Positions 7,226-15,305 of a stretch of DNA of 64,000 nt are shown here, one piece after another (the first letter of the stretch is position 1; each line of letters opens with the position of its first letter). The DNA lies in assembly GCA_963667515.2 (NCBI GenBank), contig CAXXXY010000008.1, positions 124,001-188,000 of the forward strand. Direction: 5' to 3'. Under the pieces are notes generated by a model. It was not told the DNA's origin and searched no databases. It saw only the letters and a list, made by a program, of their open reading frames with translations. The position numbers and the translations under genes were made by a program. The stretch comes from VYDC01 sp963667515. Lineage in GTDB: Bacteria > Chloroflexota > Dehalococcoidia > UBA2979.

Positions 7226-8557
7226 CTAGGGCGAGGTGCCGCGATGCTTCGCGTGGAGCGCCGTCGGCGGCGCCGCGGCCAGCGCGGCGGGGATGCCCAC
7301 CAGCGCGACGACGGCGCCGGCGACGAGCCAGCCCGCGGTGTACTCGCCGTCGATGTCCACGATGCGGCCGACCACCCACGGGCCCGCGGCGCCGCCAGTG
7401 GTGGAGACGAACTGCACCACGCCGTTGATCGTGCCGAAGGAGCGCACGCCGAAGTAGTCGGCGGCCATCGCGGGGCGCAGCGGCACGGTGCCGCCGAAGC
7501 CGGGCGCCGCGATCGCGATGCCGAGGACCGCCTGCCAGTAGCTGTCCGCGAAGGCGAGCACGGGCATGCCGGCGGCGAGCAACGCGAGGGCGAGCGCGAG
7601 CATGACGCGCTTCGAGTAGCGGTCGGCGAGGTAGCCGAAGCCGATGCGCCCCACGATCGAGGCCAGCGTGAAGACGGCCACGCTGCTGCTCGCGACGGCC
7701 TTCGACACGCCGATCTGCGTCTCCAGGTAGGGGATCTGGTGCACGGCCAGCGCGACGAACCCGAAGCTGCTCCCGAACATCGCGAGCGCAAGCAGGGCGA
7801 ACGCGCGCGACGTGATCGCGGCGCGTACCGGCACGCCCCAGCGGCCTTCACCCTCCGAGTCCTCGGGCGCGGGCTCCTCGGGCGCGGGGTCCCCAGGTGC
7901 GGGCTGCGGGGGCGCGCCCTCCGCGGCGGGGCGGCGCGGCGAGCGGCGCCGGCCGTCGATGGGCTGCGGGTGGCCCGGCGGCCGCGCGCGGACGTTGCTG
8001 CCGATCACGAGGCCGACGACGAGCATGAACGCCGCCAGCACGCGCAGCGCCCAGCGCCAGCCCGCGGCCTCGACGAGCGCCGCGACCCCCACGACGAAGA
8101 TGCCGCCGAGCCCGCCGCCCAGCGTCATGACGGACATCGCGAAGGCACGGCGGTCCCGGAACCACGTCGCGATCGCGGTGAGGCCGACCTGCCCGCCCGC
8201 GGCGCTGGAGCCGAGCGCGACCACGACCATCACCGCGTAGAAGTGCCACAGCTCCTGCATGTAGGACATCGCGACGACGCCGACGCTCGCGACGGTGATG
8301 CCGACGTAGAGCACGCGGCGCGGGCCCACGCGGTCCAGCGCGACGCCGACGAGGATCGCGCCGACCCCGCCGACCTCGTTGCGCAGCGAGAAGGCGAGCG
8401 CCGTGGAGGCGTTGCTCCACCCGAACTCGTCGCGGACGTCGTTGAAGATCGTGCCGAAGCCGTAGAAGAAGATCGCGGCCACGACCAGCACCACGGCCCC
8501 CGACGAGCCGACGACGATCCAGCCCTCGTAGACGTCGGGGAACGCTCGGCGGAGCAT
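7226..8557 (-). CDS. MFS transporter
   Basis: 443-residue major facilitator with 12 predicted membrane helices. The helix 1 start YEGWIVVGSSGAVVLVVAAIFFYGFG, the ALDRVGPRRVLYVG loop between helices 2 and 3, and YLADRYSKRVML after helix 8 are typical of the monocarboxylate/oxalate-formate antiporter-like branch. The central cytoplasmic loop is enlarged and acidic (PAPGDPAPEEPAPEDSEG). It lies five bases downstream of a second MFS gene on the same strand, so the two probably share a transcript. A carboxylate substrate is plausible from family and from the catabolic genes around, but is inference. Confidence 0.88.
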   Translation of the reverse strand: MLRRAFPDVYEGWIVVGSSGAVVLVVAAIFFYGFGTIFNDVRDEFGWSNASTALAFSLRNEVGGVGAILVGVALDRVGPRRVLYVGITVASVGVVAMSYMQELWHFYAVMVVVALGSSAAGGQVGLTAIATWFRDRRAFAMSVMTLGGGLGGIFVVGVAALVEAAGWRWALRVLAAFMLVVGLVIGSNVRARPPGHPQPIDGRRRSPRRPAAEGAPPQPAPGDPAPEEPAPEDSEGEGRWGVPVRAAITSRAFALLALAMFGSSFGFVALAVHQIPYLETQIGVSKAVASSSVAVFTLASIVGRIGFGYLADRYSKRVMLALALALLAAGMPVLAFADSYWQAVLGIAIAAPGFGGTVPLRPAMAADYFGVRSFGTINGVVQFVSTTGGAAGPWVVGRIVDIDGEYTAGWLVAGAVVALVGIPAALAAAPPTALHAKHRGTSP

Positions 8558-8562
8558 CGCGG

Positions 8563-9909
8563 CTACGTGGGGTCGGCGGGGGCGACCGGCTCGCGGGCGC
8601 CGCGCTCGCCAGCCCCGCGCTCTGGGCGGGCGGGGGTGCGCGCGAAGAAGACGAGGGCGGCGCTGGCCAGCACGAGCCCCGCCAGCGCCGCGAGCACGCC
8701 GTCGTAGCTCCCCACGCGGTCGTGGTAGGAGGCGACGAGCACGGGGCCGAGCGCGCCCAGGGCGAGCGAGAAGGGCATCGCCGAGCTGCGCACCGCGCCG
8801 AGGTGGCGACGGCCGAAGAAGGTCGCCCACATCACCTCCTGGATCGGCACGTAGCCGGCCATGCCCGACCCCATCGCGAAAAACCCGAGCGCCACGATCG
8901 CCACGCTCTCGGCGCGCGCGCCCGCGACGATCACGAGCACCCCGACGCCCAGCGCCACGAACGCCGCCGAGGCCAGGCGCCGCGGCTCGACACGCTCGGC
9001 GGCGATGCCCCAGAACGGGCGCGAGAGCAGGCCGGGGAGCGTGAGCACGGCCAGCATCGCGGCGGCCGTCGAGCGCGAGAATCCGGCGTCGGTGAGCAGC
9101 GGGATCGCCTGCGTGACGAGCGCCAGCAGGGTGAGCCCCACGCTCCCGAACGCGACCACGAGCAGCCACAACGAGCCCGTGCGCAGCGCCTCTCCCCGCG
9201 TCAGGGAGCTCGTGTAGTCCAGCCGCTCGCGCTCGGCGTCGCGCTCCGCGTCGGCGCCGCCGGGGGCGCGACCGTCGGGGCGCAGCCCGTAGTCCTCGGG
9301 CTGCCGCCGCATGACCAGCGCGGCGGGGAGGACCAGCACCGCGGTGACGACCGCGAGGATGCGCCAGCCCGCGGCCCACCCGAACTCGTCGACCACGGGC
9401 GTGAGCGCGTTCGGCACCACGACCCCGGCCAGCGAGAAGCCCACGGCGGCAATGCCGATGGCGCGGCCGCGGTAGCGCACGAACCACTTGGAGAGCGCGA
9501 CGTTCACCACCAGCGAGCCCGCCATCCCCAGGCCTATCGGCTGGACGATCCCGCGCAGCAGCACCCACTGCCAGAGCTCGCGGACCTCGGCGGTGAGCAG
9601 CAGCGCGACCACGGTGATCGCGGTGCCGGCGAGCATCAGCGGACGGCCGCCGCGGCGATCGAGGAAGCCGCCGATGAAGAGCGCCGTGGCGGCCGTCACC
9701 ACCTGCCCCGTGGTGAAGGAGATGATGAACTCGGCCCGCGACCAGCCCAGCTCCTCCGTCATCGGCTCGAGGAAGACGCCCGGCAGGTAGCCGACGAGGC
9801 CGGCGCCGATGACGAGGTTGGTGACCATCGCCGCGCCCACGATGTACCAGCCGAAGTAGATTCGCGGGCGTGGCTCGGCGCTGGCGGAGGGGGCAGCGGC
9901 GTGGCGCAC
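8563..9909 (-). CDS. MFS transporter (paralogue of the next gene)
   Basis: About 448 residues with 12 membrane helices. IYFGWYIVGAAMVTNLVIGAG opens helix 1, GGFLDRRGGRPLMLAG is the 2-3 loop, VRYRGRAIGIAAVGFSLAG is helix 5, and the C-terminal half starts LRTGSLWLLVVAFGSVGL. It is also of the monocarboxylate/oxalate-formate type. GTG 9909 was chosen as the first in-frame start before the hydrophobic region; no clear ribosome site is visible, so a slightly different start is possible. It is followed after five bases by the second MFS gene. Confidence 0.85.
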   Translation of the reverse strand: MRHAAAPSASAEPRPRIYFGWYIVGAAMVTNLVIGAGLVGYLPGVFLEPMTEELGWSRAEFIISFTTGQVVTAATALFIGGFLDRRGGRPLMLAGTAITVVALLLTAEVRELWQWVLLRGIVQPIGLGMAGSLVVNVALSKWFVRYRGRAIGIAAVGFSLAGVVVPNALTPVVDEFGWAAGWRILAVVTAVLVLPAALVMRRQPEDYGLRPDGRAPGGADAERDAERERLDYTSSLTRGEALRTGSLWLLVVAFGSVGLTLLALVTQAIPLLTDAGFSRSTAAAMLAVLTLPGLLSRPFWGIAAERVEPRRLASAAFVALGVGVLVIVAGARAESVAIVALGFFAMGSGMAGYVPIQEVMWATFFGRRHLGAVRSSAMPFSLALGALGPVLVASYHDRVGSYDGVLAALAGLVLASAALVFFARTPARPERGAGERGAREPVAPADPT

Positions 9910-9997
9910 GCGGGCACCCCGATCAGAAGCGGGAGGCGGGCCGAGGTGGCGCGGACAGCCTACGCGCGCGGCTCGGATCCGTGCCGCGCCGCTGCTG

Positions 9998-10015
9998 GTG
10001 ATCGCGCACACGTCG
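9998..10015. promoter_or_regulatory. Candidate Crp/Fnr-type operator; 18-nt motif shared with 6746-6763
   Basis: Second copy of GTGATCGCGCACACGTCG, in the divergent gap between the MFS gene (start 9909) and the selenoprotein-like gene (start 10063). It lies 89 nt upstream of the former and 48 nt upstream of the latter. Confidence 0.35.
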
Positions 10016-10032
10016 TGCCGCGCTCCCTCCGC

Positions 10033-10038
10033 TAGCAT
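10033..10038 (+). promoter_or_regulatory. Putative -10 box (TAGCAT) of the selenoprotein-like gene
   Basis: CCGCTAGCATCGCGG lies 24 nt upstream of the GTG start, in the position and style of the other -10-like boxes in the window. Confidence 0.4.
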
Positions 10039-10062
10039 CGCGGCGAGGAACGGAGCTGCCCC

Positions 10063-10359
10063 GTGGACGTGAGGCTGACCGAACAGGCGCTGGCGCTGAT
10101 CCGCGACCGCGGCGGCGCGATGGCGCTGGACTTCATACCGCCCATCGGCTGAACCGGTCAGCTCGAGGTGCCGGTCGACACCTATCTGAAGCGCAAGAAC
10201 CTCTCCAGCTACCAGACCATCGAGCTGGACGACGTGCGCGTGCATGTCGCGACCGCTCTCGGCCGCTGGGCCGAGAGCGTGGTGGTCGACGCGGAGCGCT
10301 TCCTCTTCTTCTGGAAGCGCTTCGACGTGCAGGTGGCTCATCGCCATCAGCCCACCTGA
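10063..10359 (+). CDS. Probable small selenoprotein, CC/Se-motif (HesB-like) family, UGA read as selenocysteine
   Basis: GTG 10063 (ribosome site ACGGAG 8 bases upstream) opens a 98-codon frame interrupted only by TGA at 10150-10152. Protein-like sequence continues in the same frame to TGA 10357: LTEQALALIRDRGGAMALDF, then IPPIG-U-TGQLEVPVD, then a strand/helix-rich C-terminus with SSYQTIELDDVRVHV and FFWKRFDVQV. The position of UGA matches the cysteine/selenocysteine site of the small HesB-like CC/Se-motif family, which occurs in both Cys and Sec forms. Directly after the UGA, ACCGG 10153-10157 pairs with CCGGT 10171-10175, with an inner CA/UG pair and a G-containing loop, as expected for a bacterial SECIS. 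No selA, selB or tRNA-Sec is in the window. The alternative is a nonsense mutation. Confidence 0.72.
10153..10175 (+). promoter_or_regulatory. Putative SECIS-like stem-loop after the in-frame UGA
   Basis: Stem ACCGG/CCGGT with a 13-nt interior that can form a bulged U, a CA/UG pair, a bulged G, one C-G pair and the loop UCGAG. The hairpin starts at the base after the UGA. It was recognised by eye only. Confidence 0.5.
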
Positions 10360-10410
10360 GCACACGGCTGAGCGCCCGCCGTGAGCGGGGGAGGCGCACG
10401 AGGGCGTTCC

Positions 10411-10439
10411 TTGACACGCGCGCCGCGAGCCCACTACTA
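10411..10439 (+). promoter_or_regulatory. Putative sigma70-type promoter of the MaoC operon
   Basis: TTGACA at 10411-10416, a 17-base spacer, then CTACTA at 10434-10439, about 70 nt upstream of the first MaoC gene. This is the only near-consensus -35 noticed in the window. The rest of the 150-base gap 10360-10508 holds nothing else recognisable. Confidence 0.5.
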
Positions 10440-10508
10440 CAGCGACACGCGAGCGCGGCGGCGTGCGCCGCCGCGTCCCACGCCGCGACCGACCGAGGAG
10501 GCGCCCCC

Positions 10509-11429
10509 ATGACCGTCGAGGCCCTGCCCATCATCCCCGCGACCTACAAGCTGCCCGAGGGCACCGACGCCGACGCCTTCTTCGATCTGGAGCCGGGGCC
10601 GCTGGGCAGCTACCAGATGACGATCACCGAGGCGGACGTGGAGCGCTGGGCGCGCATCCACGAGGACGAGGCGCCGTGGCGCCCCGAGCCCGGCGCCGAG
10701 CCCGCCGCTCCGCCGTACATCGGCTACTACGCCTGCATGAACGCGCTCGCGCCGATCCGCTACTTCGGCAACACGGGCCGCCCGAGCTACGGGCCGGGCG
10801 GGCTCTCGCGCTACTGGGCGGAGTTCCACGCCCCGCTGCCTCTCGCGGCGCTGCAGGTGACCGGGCGCGTCGCCGACAAGTACACCCGTCGCGGCATCGG
10901 CTACACCGACTGGGAGGTCGACATTACGCACGAGGGGCGGCTGCTCCAGCGCAACGGCCGCGCCTGGGCCACCAGCCTCCCACCCGAGGAGCTGGAGAAG
11001 TGGCCGGAGCACGAGGGCCGACCGCGCCCCCCGGAGGCGCCCGCGGACGCCGAGGTCTTCGGGCCGCTCGTCTACGTCACCTCGCAGGAGCACGTCGACG
11101 ACCTCGAGGGGCCGGGCGAGGACAACAGCCACACCGACGTGGCGGCCGCGAAGGCGCAGGGGCTGCGCGGCCCGCGCGCGCAGGGCGAGCTCTCGTTCGC
11201 GTTGCTGGCGCGGCTGATGGCGCAGCGCTTCGGTGCGAGCTTCGCGAGCGGCGGCAGCCTCGACATCCGCCTCATCGGTGAGGTGCAGGCGGGTGACACG
11301 CAGAAGGGCTACGGCGCGGTCGTCGAGAGCCGCGCCGACGGCAGCGAGCTGTGCCGCGTGTGGGTCGAGAACCAGGACGGGCAGCTCGTCACGGTGGGGA
11401 CGGCGACACACGCGGCGGCGTCGTCATGA
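10509..11429 (+). CDS. MaoC/FAS1-type double-hotdog dehydratase, paralogue 1
   Basis: 306 residues. The N-terminal hotdog (about 20-170: SYQMTITEADVERWARIHED, then YTRRGIGYTDWEVD and LLQRNGRAWA) resembles the FAS1-like dehydratase region, and the C-terminal hotdog (about 185-300) carries FGPLVYVTSQEHVDD, ELSFALLARLMAQRFG and SLDIRLIGEVQAGD. Such proteins hydrate enoyl-CoA or dehydrate 3-hydroxyacyl-CoA esters. The GAGGAGG ribosome site fixes ATG 10509. The stop overlaps the next start as ATGA, and the two paralogues may form a heteromer. The place between acyl-CoA dehydrogenases supports a beta-oxidation-like role. Confidence 0.8.
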   Translation: MTVEALPIIPATYKLPEGTDADAFFDLEPGPLGSYQMTITEADVERWARIHEDEAPWRPEPGAEPAAPPYIGYYACMNALAPIRYFGNTGRPSYGPGGLSRYWAEFHAPLPLAALQVTGRVADKYTRRGIGYTDWEVDITHEGRLLQRNGRAWATSLPPEELEKWPEHEGRPRPPEAPADAEVFGPLVYVTSQEHVDDLEGPGEDNSHTDVAAAKAQGLRGPRAQGELSFALLARLMAQRFGASFASGGSLDIRLIGEVQAGDTQKGYGAVVESRADGSELCRVWVENQDGQLVTVGTATHAAASS

Positions 11430-12331
11430 CGGCGCCCGCGCTGCCCGAGATCCCGGCGACGCGCCACCTCGACGAGGGCGTCGAAGGCGACCCGTTCCGC
11501 GACATGCACGTCGGTCCGCTGGGCCGCTACCAGGTGGTCGTGCGGCCGGAGGACGTCGAGCGCTGGGCGCGCATCCACGAGGAGCCGTACCCGTGGCGCG
11601 CGCATGAGGGTGCCGAGCCCGCCGCGCCACCGTCGATCCTCTACTACGCGTCGATGAACATCCTGACGCCGGTCCGCTACTTCCGACCGCGCGACTCGCC
11701 GGGTGGCGCCGCCCTCGCGCGGTACTGGGCGGAGTTCCACGCGCCGATCCCGATCGGCGTCCCGATCGAGGTGACGGGCGAGGTGACGGACAAGTACACG
11801 CGGCGCGGCCGCGGCTTCGTCGACTGGCACATCGAGGCCTTCGCGGAGGGGCGGCTGCTCCAGCGCAACGGCAAGAACTGGTTCTCCGGCATCCCCGAGG
11901 ACGAGGCGAAGAAGTGGCCGCCGCGCCCCGGCGGCGAGCGCCCGCCCGAGGCGGCCGACGACGCCGAGCGCTTCGGTCCGATCGCCTATCCCGTGACGCA
12001 GGAGCACATGGCGGACTTCGAGGGGGGCGACGCGAACGCCCACTCCAGCGCCGACCTCGCGCGCGAACAGGGCGAGACGCGCACGACGGCGCAGGGCGCG
12101 CTGAGCTTCGGGCTGCTCAGCCGCCTCGCGACGGAGCGCTTCGGCGAGGCGTACACGGCGGGCGGCTCGCTGGACGTGCGCTTCACGCAGCGCGTTCACG
12201 GCGGCGACGTGCTGACGGCGCAGGGTGCGCTGCTCGGGCTGGACGCCGAGGGCCGCACGCGCACGCGGGTCTGGGCGCAGAAGCAGGACGGCGAGCTCAC
12301 TGCGGTCGGCGTCGCCACCGCTCGGGCGTAG
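11426..12331 (+). CDS. MaoC/FAS1-type double-hotdog dehydratase, paralogue 2
   Basis: 301 residues, clearly a tandem-duplication relative of the preceding gene: GPLGRYQVVVRPEDVERW, YWAEFHAPIPIGVPIEVTG, YTRRGRGFVDWHIE and LLQRNGKNWF line up one for one, and the C-terminal half keeps TQEHMADFEGGDANAHS and ALSFGLLSRLATERFGEA. Paralogue 1 has a histidine-threonine pair (NSHTD) where paralogue 2 has AHSSAD, so catalytic roles may be divided (inference). Translational coupling through ATGA at 11426-11429 suggests a two-subunit hydratase. Confidence 0.8.
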   Translation: MTAPALPEIPATRHLDEGVEGDPFRDMHVGPLGRYQVVVRPEDVERWARIHEEPYPWRAHEGAEPAAPPSILYYASMNILTPVRYFRPRDSPGGAALARYWAEFHAPIPIGVPIEVTGEVTDKYTRRGRGFVDWHIEAFAEGRLLQRNGKNWFSGIPEDEAKKWPPRPGGERPPEAADDAERFGPIAYPVTQEHMADFEGGDANAHSSADLAREQGETRTTAQGALSFGLLSRLATERFGEAYTAGGSLDVRFTQRVHGGDVLTAQGALLGLDAEGRTRTRVWAQKQDGELTAVGVATARA

Positions 12332-12376
12332 CGCGGCGCAGGCCGGGCCGCGGGCGCGCCCGCGAGGGGGCCGGCG

Positions 12377-12715
12377 CTACCCGCGCTCGGCGGGACGCAG
12401 GCGGAGCGCCGACCAGTCCTCGTCGATCGCCACCTGCGTCACGGTGCGCATGCCGCGTGCTTCGACCAGCGCGCGCAGCGAGTCGCGGTGGATGTCGGAG
12501 GCGAGCGGCGAGGTGAGCTTCGGATAGGCGATCCACAGCAGCGAGTCAGGAGCCGCGAGCTCGATCGCTCGCGGGAGCCGGGCGGCCACGTCCGCGCGGT
12601 CGCGGCAGAAGAGCAGCGTGAACGCCGCGCCGCGCGGCTGCTCGGTGGAGAGGCCGGCGGCGACGAAGGCCGCGGCGGCGAAGCGCAGCTTCGCGAGGAC
12701 GGGCGCCGCGTCCAC
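12377..12715 (-). CDS. DUF3052-like small protein
   Basis: About 112 residues. FTLLFCRDRADVAARLPRAI, SLLWIAYPKLTS, SDIHRDSLRALVEARGM and VAIDEDWSALRL match the pattern of DUF3052, whose members have an LWVxYPKK stretch and a D-E-x-W-S-x-L-x end. Function is unknown. GTG 12715 is the likely start because homology begins just after it, but no good ribosome site is visible and the frame is open upstream. It is convergent with the MaoC operon. Confidence 0.6.
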   Translation of the reverse strand: MDAAPVLAKLRFAAAAFVAAGLSTEQPRGAAFTLLFCRDRADVAARLPRAIELAAPDSLLWIAYPKLTSPLASDIHRDSLRALVEARGMRTVTQVAIDEDWSALRLRPAERG

Positions 12716-12900
12716 GCCCCGCCTCCGCTCAGCCGCGCGGTCGCTCCGGATCGCGCTGCCACGTGGTTGCCCCGCTCGGTCGCCGCGCTCCCTCGCCCGT
12801 CGCTGCCGCCCGCCGGCAGGAGCGGCCACCGGGCATGGGACGCCAGCCGAGCCCTCTTCGCCGCCCACGCGCCGCCGCTTGTCGGGCCGCTCGCTCGCAG

Positions 12901-12934
12901 GAGCGGCAGCCCCTCGAGTGCAGCGGAACGCTGC
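12901..12934 (-). repeat. Hairpin repeat, GCAGCG-TTC-CGCTGC type
   Basis: Reverse-strand copy: on the minus strand it reads GCAGCGTTCCGCTGC, a perfect 6-bp stem with a TTC loop, then ACTCGAGGGGCTGCCGCTC. The hairpin arm touches the stop codon of the acyl-CoA dehydrogenase gene (12934-12936). The remaining gap 12716-12900 shows no other feature. Confidence 0.85.
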
Positions 12935-14166
12935 TATCCCCGGGGGAGGCCGAGGCCGCGCGAGGCGATGATATTGCGCTGGATCTCGTGCGTGCCGCCC
13001 GCGATCGAGGCCGAGATCGTGTGCACCGACTTCTGCGTATAGCGCGCGTTCAGCGGGGAGCGGTCGCCGTCCGGGTCCCAGAGCTGGCCGTAGAGGCCGA
13101 ACACCTTCATGCCGGTCTGCTGCACCTGCTGGAGCAGCGTCCCGCCGAAGACCTTCGACATCGACGCCTCGTAGTTGGGGATCTGGCCGGCGTGCTGCAT
13201 CGAGATGATGCGCATCGCGAACTGCGCCAGCACCTCCGTCTCGATGTAGCGGTCGGTCACGAGCCCGCGCGTAGAGTCGAGGTGGGTGGTGCGTGAGCGC
13301 AGCCGGCCCTCGTCCGTGCCGAGGTACTCCAGCAGCTCGTCGAGGTCCTTGCGCTGCTCGATGGCGCCGGTGACGTTCGAGCGCTCGTAGTCGAGCAGCG
13401 TCATCGCCACGTACCAGCCGCGGTTCTCCTCGCCGACGCGCTGGGAGACGGGGACGCGCACGTCCTCGTAGAAAGACTCGTTGGTGGCGTGCTCCCAGCC
13501 GCCCGAGATCAGCGGCTTCACCTCCACGCCGGGCGTGTCCTTGCGCAGCAGCAGGAACGAGATGCCGCGGTGCTTCGGCGCGTCCGGGTCGGTGCGGACG
13601 AGCATGAAGAACCAGTTGGCCTTGTGCCCCATCGAGGTCCAGATCTTCTGGCCGTTGATGACGTAGTCGTCGCCGTCGCGGACGGCGCGCGTGGCGAGCG
13701 AGGCGAGGTCGGAGCCGGCGCCCGGCTCGGAGTAGCCCTGTGCCCAGGTGATCTCGCCCGAGAGCGTCTTGGGCAGGAACTCGCGGCGCTGCTCCTCCGT
13801 GCCGTGGTGGATCAGCGTGGGGCCGAGCATCGAGGCGCCGGGCCCGCCGACAACGGGGGCGCCGGCGCGCGCGAGCTCCTGCTTGAAGATGAACTGCTCC
13901 ATCGAGGTCAGGCCGGCGCCGCCGTACTCGGGCGGCCATTGCGGCGCGGACCAGCCGCGCTCGGCCAGCGCCTGCGCCCACTCCAGCGCGACGGCCTGCA
14001 CCTCCGGCTCGCCCAGCATCAGGTCGAACTGCCAGTCGACGTTGTGCAGGCCCGGGCCCTTGCCATGCCCCGCGCGCTCGCGGTAGAGGGCGGGCAGCCG
14101 CTCCTCGATGAAGTCGCCGACCTGCACCCGGAACGCTGCCTGCTCCTGCGTGTCCGACCAGTCCAT
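12934..14166 (-). CDS. Acyl-CoA dehydrogenase family protein
   Basis: 410-residue FAD enzyme, paralogue of the genes at 2176-3396 and 31390-32619. Shows MDWSDTQEQAAFRVQV, WPPEYGGAGLTSMEQFIFKQ, QGYSEPGAGSDLASLATRAV, VINGQKIWTSMGHKANWFF and C-terminal AGGTHEIQRNIIASRGLGL. Here too a glycine stands at the usual YEGT glutamate position. It has no tandem start duplication, unlike the other two. A TATAGT box is at 14194-14199. The stop codon abuts a hairpin repeat. Confidence 0.93.
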   Translation of the reverse strand: MDWSDTQEQAAFRVQVGDFIEERLPALYRERAGHGKGPGLHNVDWQFDLMLGEPEVQAVALEWAQALAERGWSAPQWPPEYGGAGLTSMEQFIFKQELARAGAPVVGGPGASMLGPTLIHHGTEEQRREFLPKTLSGEITWAQGYSEPGAGSDLASLATRAVRDGDDYVINGQKIWTSMGHKANWFFMLVRTDPDAPKHRGISFLLLRKDTPGVEVKPLISGGWEHATNESFYEDVRVPVSQRVGEENRGWYVAMTLLDYERSNVTGAIEQRKDLDELLEYLGTDEGRLRSRTTHLDSTRGLVTDRYIETEVLAQFAMRIISMQHAGQIPNYEASMSKVFGGTLLQQVQQTGMKVFGLYGQLWDPDGDRSPLNARYTQKSVHTISASIAGGTHEIQRNIIASRGLGLPRG

Positions 14167-14193
14167 CTGCGCACCCCCCTCGATCGCGCGGCG

Positions 14194-14199
14194 ACTATA
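14194..14199 (-). promoter_or_regulatory. Putative -10 box (TATAGT) of the acyl-CoA dehydrogenase gene
   Basis: CTGCTATAGTCG on the minus strand, 27 nt from the ATG at 14166, the closest match to TATAAT among the boxes seen. Confidence 0.5.
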
Positions 14200-14284
14200 G
14201 CAGCCGCCCTCGCCTCGATCGCCGGCGCTGGCGCTGGCGCTGGCGTGGGGGGTGGGGTCGCGCAGGGGTCGGGGCGCGCGACGC

Positions 14285-14290
14285 TATCAT
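14285..14290 (+). promoter_or_regulatory. Putative -10 box (TATCAT) of cofD
   Basis: GACGCTATCATGG upstream of cofD. It overlaps an alternative ATG at 14289, which is one reason to prefer the GTG start at 14343. Confidence 0.4.
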
Positions 14291-14342
14291 GGCTCGCCCG
14301 GCGCCGCGGCGAGCGGCGTGGCCGGAGTCGGAGAGGCCGACC

Positions 14343-15305
14343 GTGAGCGAGCCGACCGCCGAGCCCCCTCGAGGGCCGCGCCGCATCACCGTGCTCGCGG
14401 GCGGGGTCGGGGGCGCGCGTCTCGCGCAGGGAGTCGCGGCGGCAGCGCCCCAGGCGGCGCTCGCTGTGATCGTCAACGTCGGCGATGACTTCGAGTGGCA
14501 GGGGCTGCACGTGTCGCCGGACCTCGATACGGTGCTCTACACGCTGGCCGGCCGCGAGGGGGAGCAGGGGTGGGGGCTCGCCGGAGACACCACGGTCACG
14601 CTGGAGGCGCTGCGCGCGCTCGGCGGCGAGGCGTGGTTCGGCGTCGGCGACCGAGACCTCGCGACGCATCTCCGTCGCAGCGCGCTGCTGCGCGCGGGCC
14701 GCACGCTGTCCGAGGCGACGACGGAGCTCGCGTCGGCGTTCGGCGTGCGGGCGCGGCTGATGCCCGTCACCGACGACCCGCACCCGACGCTCATCGACAC
14801 GGGCGAGGGCGAGCTGGCGTTCCAGGAGTACTTCGTGCGCCGCGGGCAGCGCGACGAGGTGCGCGGCGTGCGCTTCCCCGGCGCGGAGGGCGCGCGCCCC
14901 GCTCCCGGCGTGATCGAGGCGATCGCGGAGGCCGAGCTGCTGCTGATCGCGCCCTCCAACCCCTTCGTCTCGATCGCGCCGCTGATGGCCGTGCCCGGCG
15001 TGCGCGCGGCGATCGAGGGCGCCGCGGCGCCGCGGGTCGCCGTGAGCCCGATCGTCGGCGGCGCCGCGGTGAAGGGGCCGGCCGCGGCGATGCTGCGCTC
15101 GCTGGGGCACGAGGTGTCGGCGCTGGGCGTGGCGCGGCTGGTCGTCGGGCTCGCTGACGTCTTCGTGCTGGACGCCCTCGACGCCGCGCTCGCCCCGGCC
15201 GTGCGCGAGCTGGGGATGGAGCCGCTCGTCACCGACACGATGATGACCGACGCCTCGCGCCGGGCCGCGCTGGCGCGGGAGCTGCTGGGGCGGGCGCCCG
15301 CGTGA
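14343..15305 (+). CDS. cofD: 2-phospho-L-lactate transferase (coenzyme F420 biosynthesis)
   Basis: 320 residues. CofD/FbiA joins the activated phospholactate or phosphoenolpyruvate moiety to the deazaflavin Fo in F420 synthesis. Family motifs are the N-terminal TVLAGGVGGARLAQG, IVNVGDDFEWQGLHVSPDLD, WGLAGDTTVTLEALRALG, LIAPSNPFVSIAPLM and VSPIVGGAAVKGPAA. GTG 14343 has the ribosome site GAGAGG seven bases upstream; an ATG at 14289 lies in the promoter-like box. The stop overlaps the cofC GTG as GTGA, so both are translationally coupled. Confidence 0.93.
   Translation: MSEPTAEPPRGPRRITVLAGGVGGARLAQGVAAAAPQAALAVIVNVGDDFEWQGLHVSPDLDTVLYTLAGREGEQGWGLAGDTTVTLEALRALGGEAWFGVGDRDLATHLRRSALLRAGRTLSEATTELASAFGVRARLMPVTDDPHPTLIDTGEGELAFQEYFVRRGQRDEVRGVRFPGAEGARPAPGVIEAIAEAELLLIAPSNPFVSIAPLMAVPGVRAAIEGAAAPRVAVSPIVGGAAVKGPAAAMLRSLGHEVSALGVARLVVGLADVFVLDALDAALAPAVRELGMEPLVTDTMMTDASRRAALARELLGRAPA

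Noticed and set aside
10168..10359. Separate small gene downstream of the TGA at 10150
   Set aside because: No ribosome site, and the frame and homology connect it to the upstream part through the in-frame UGA.
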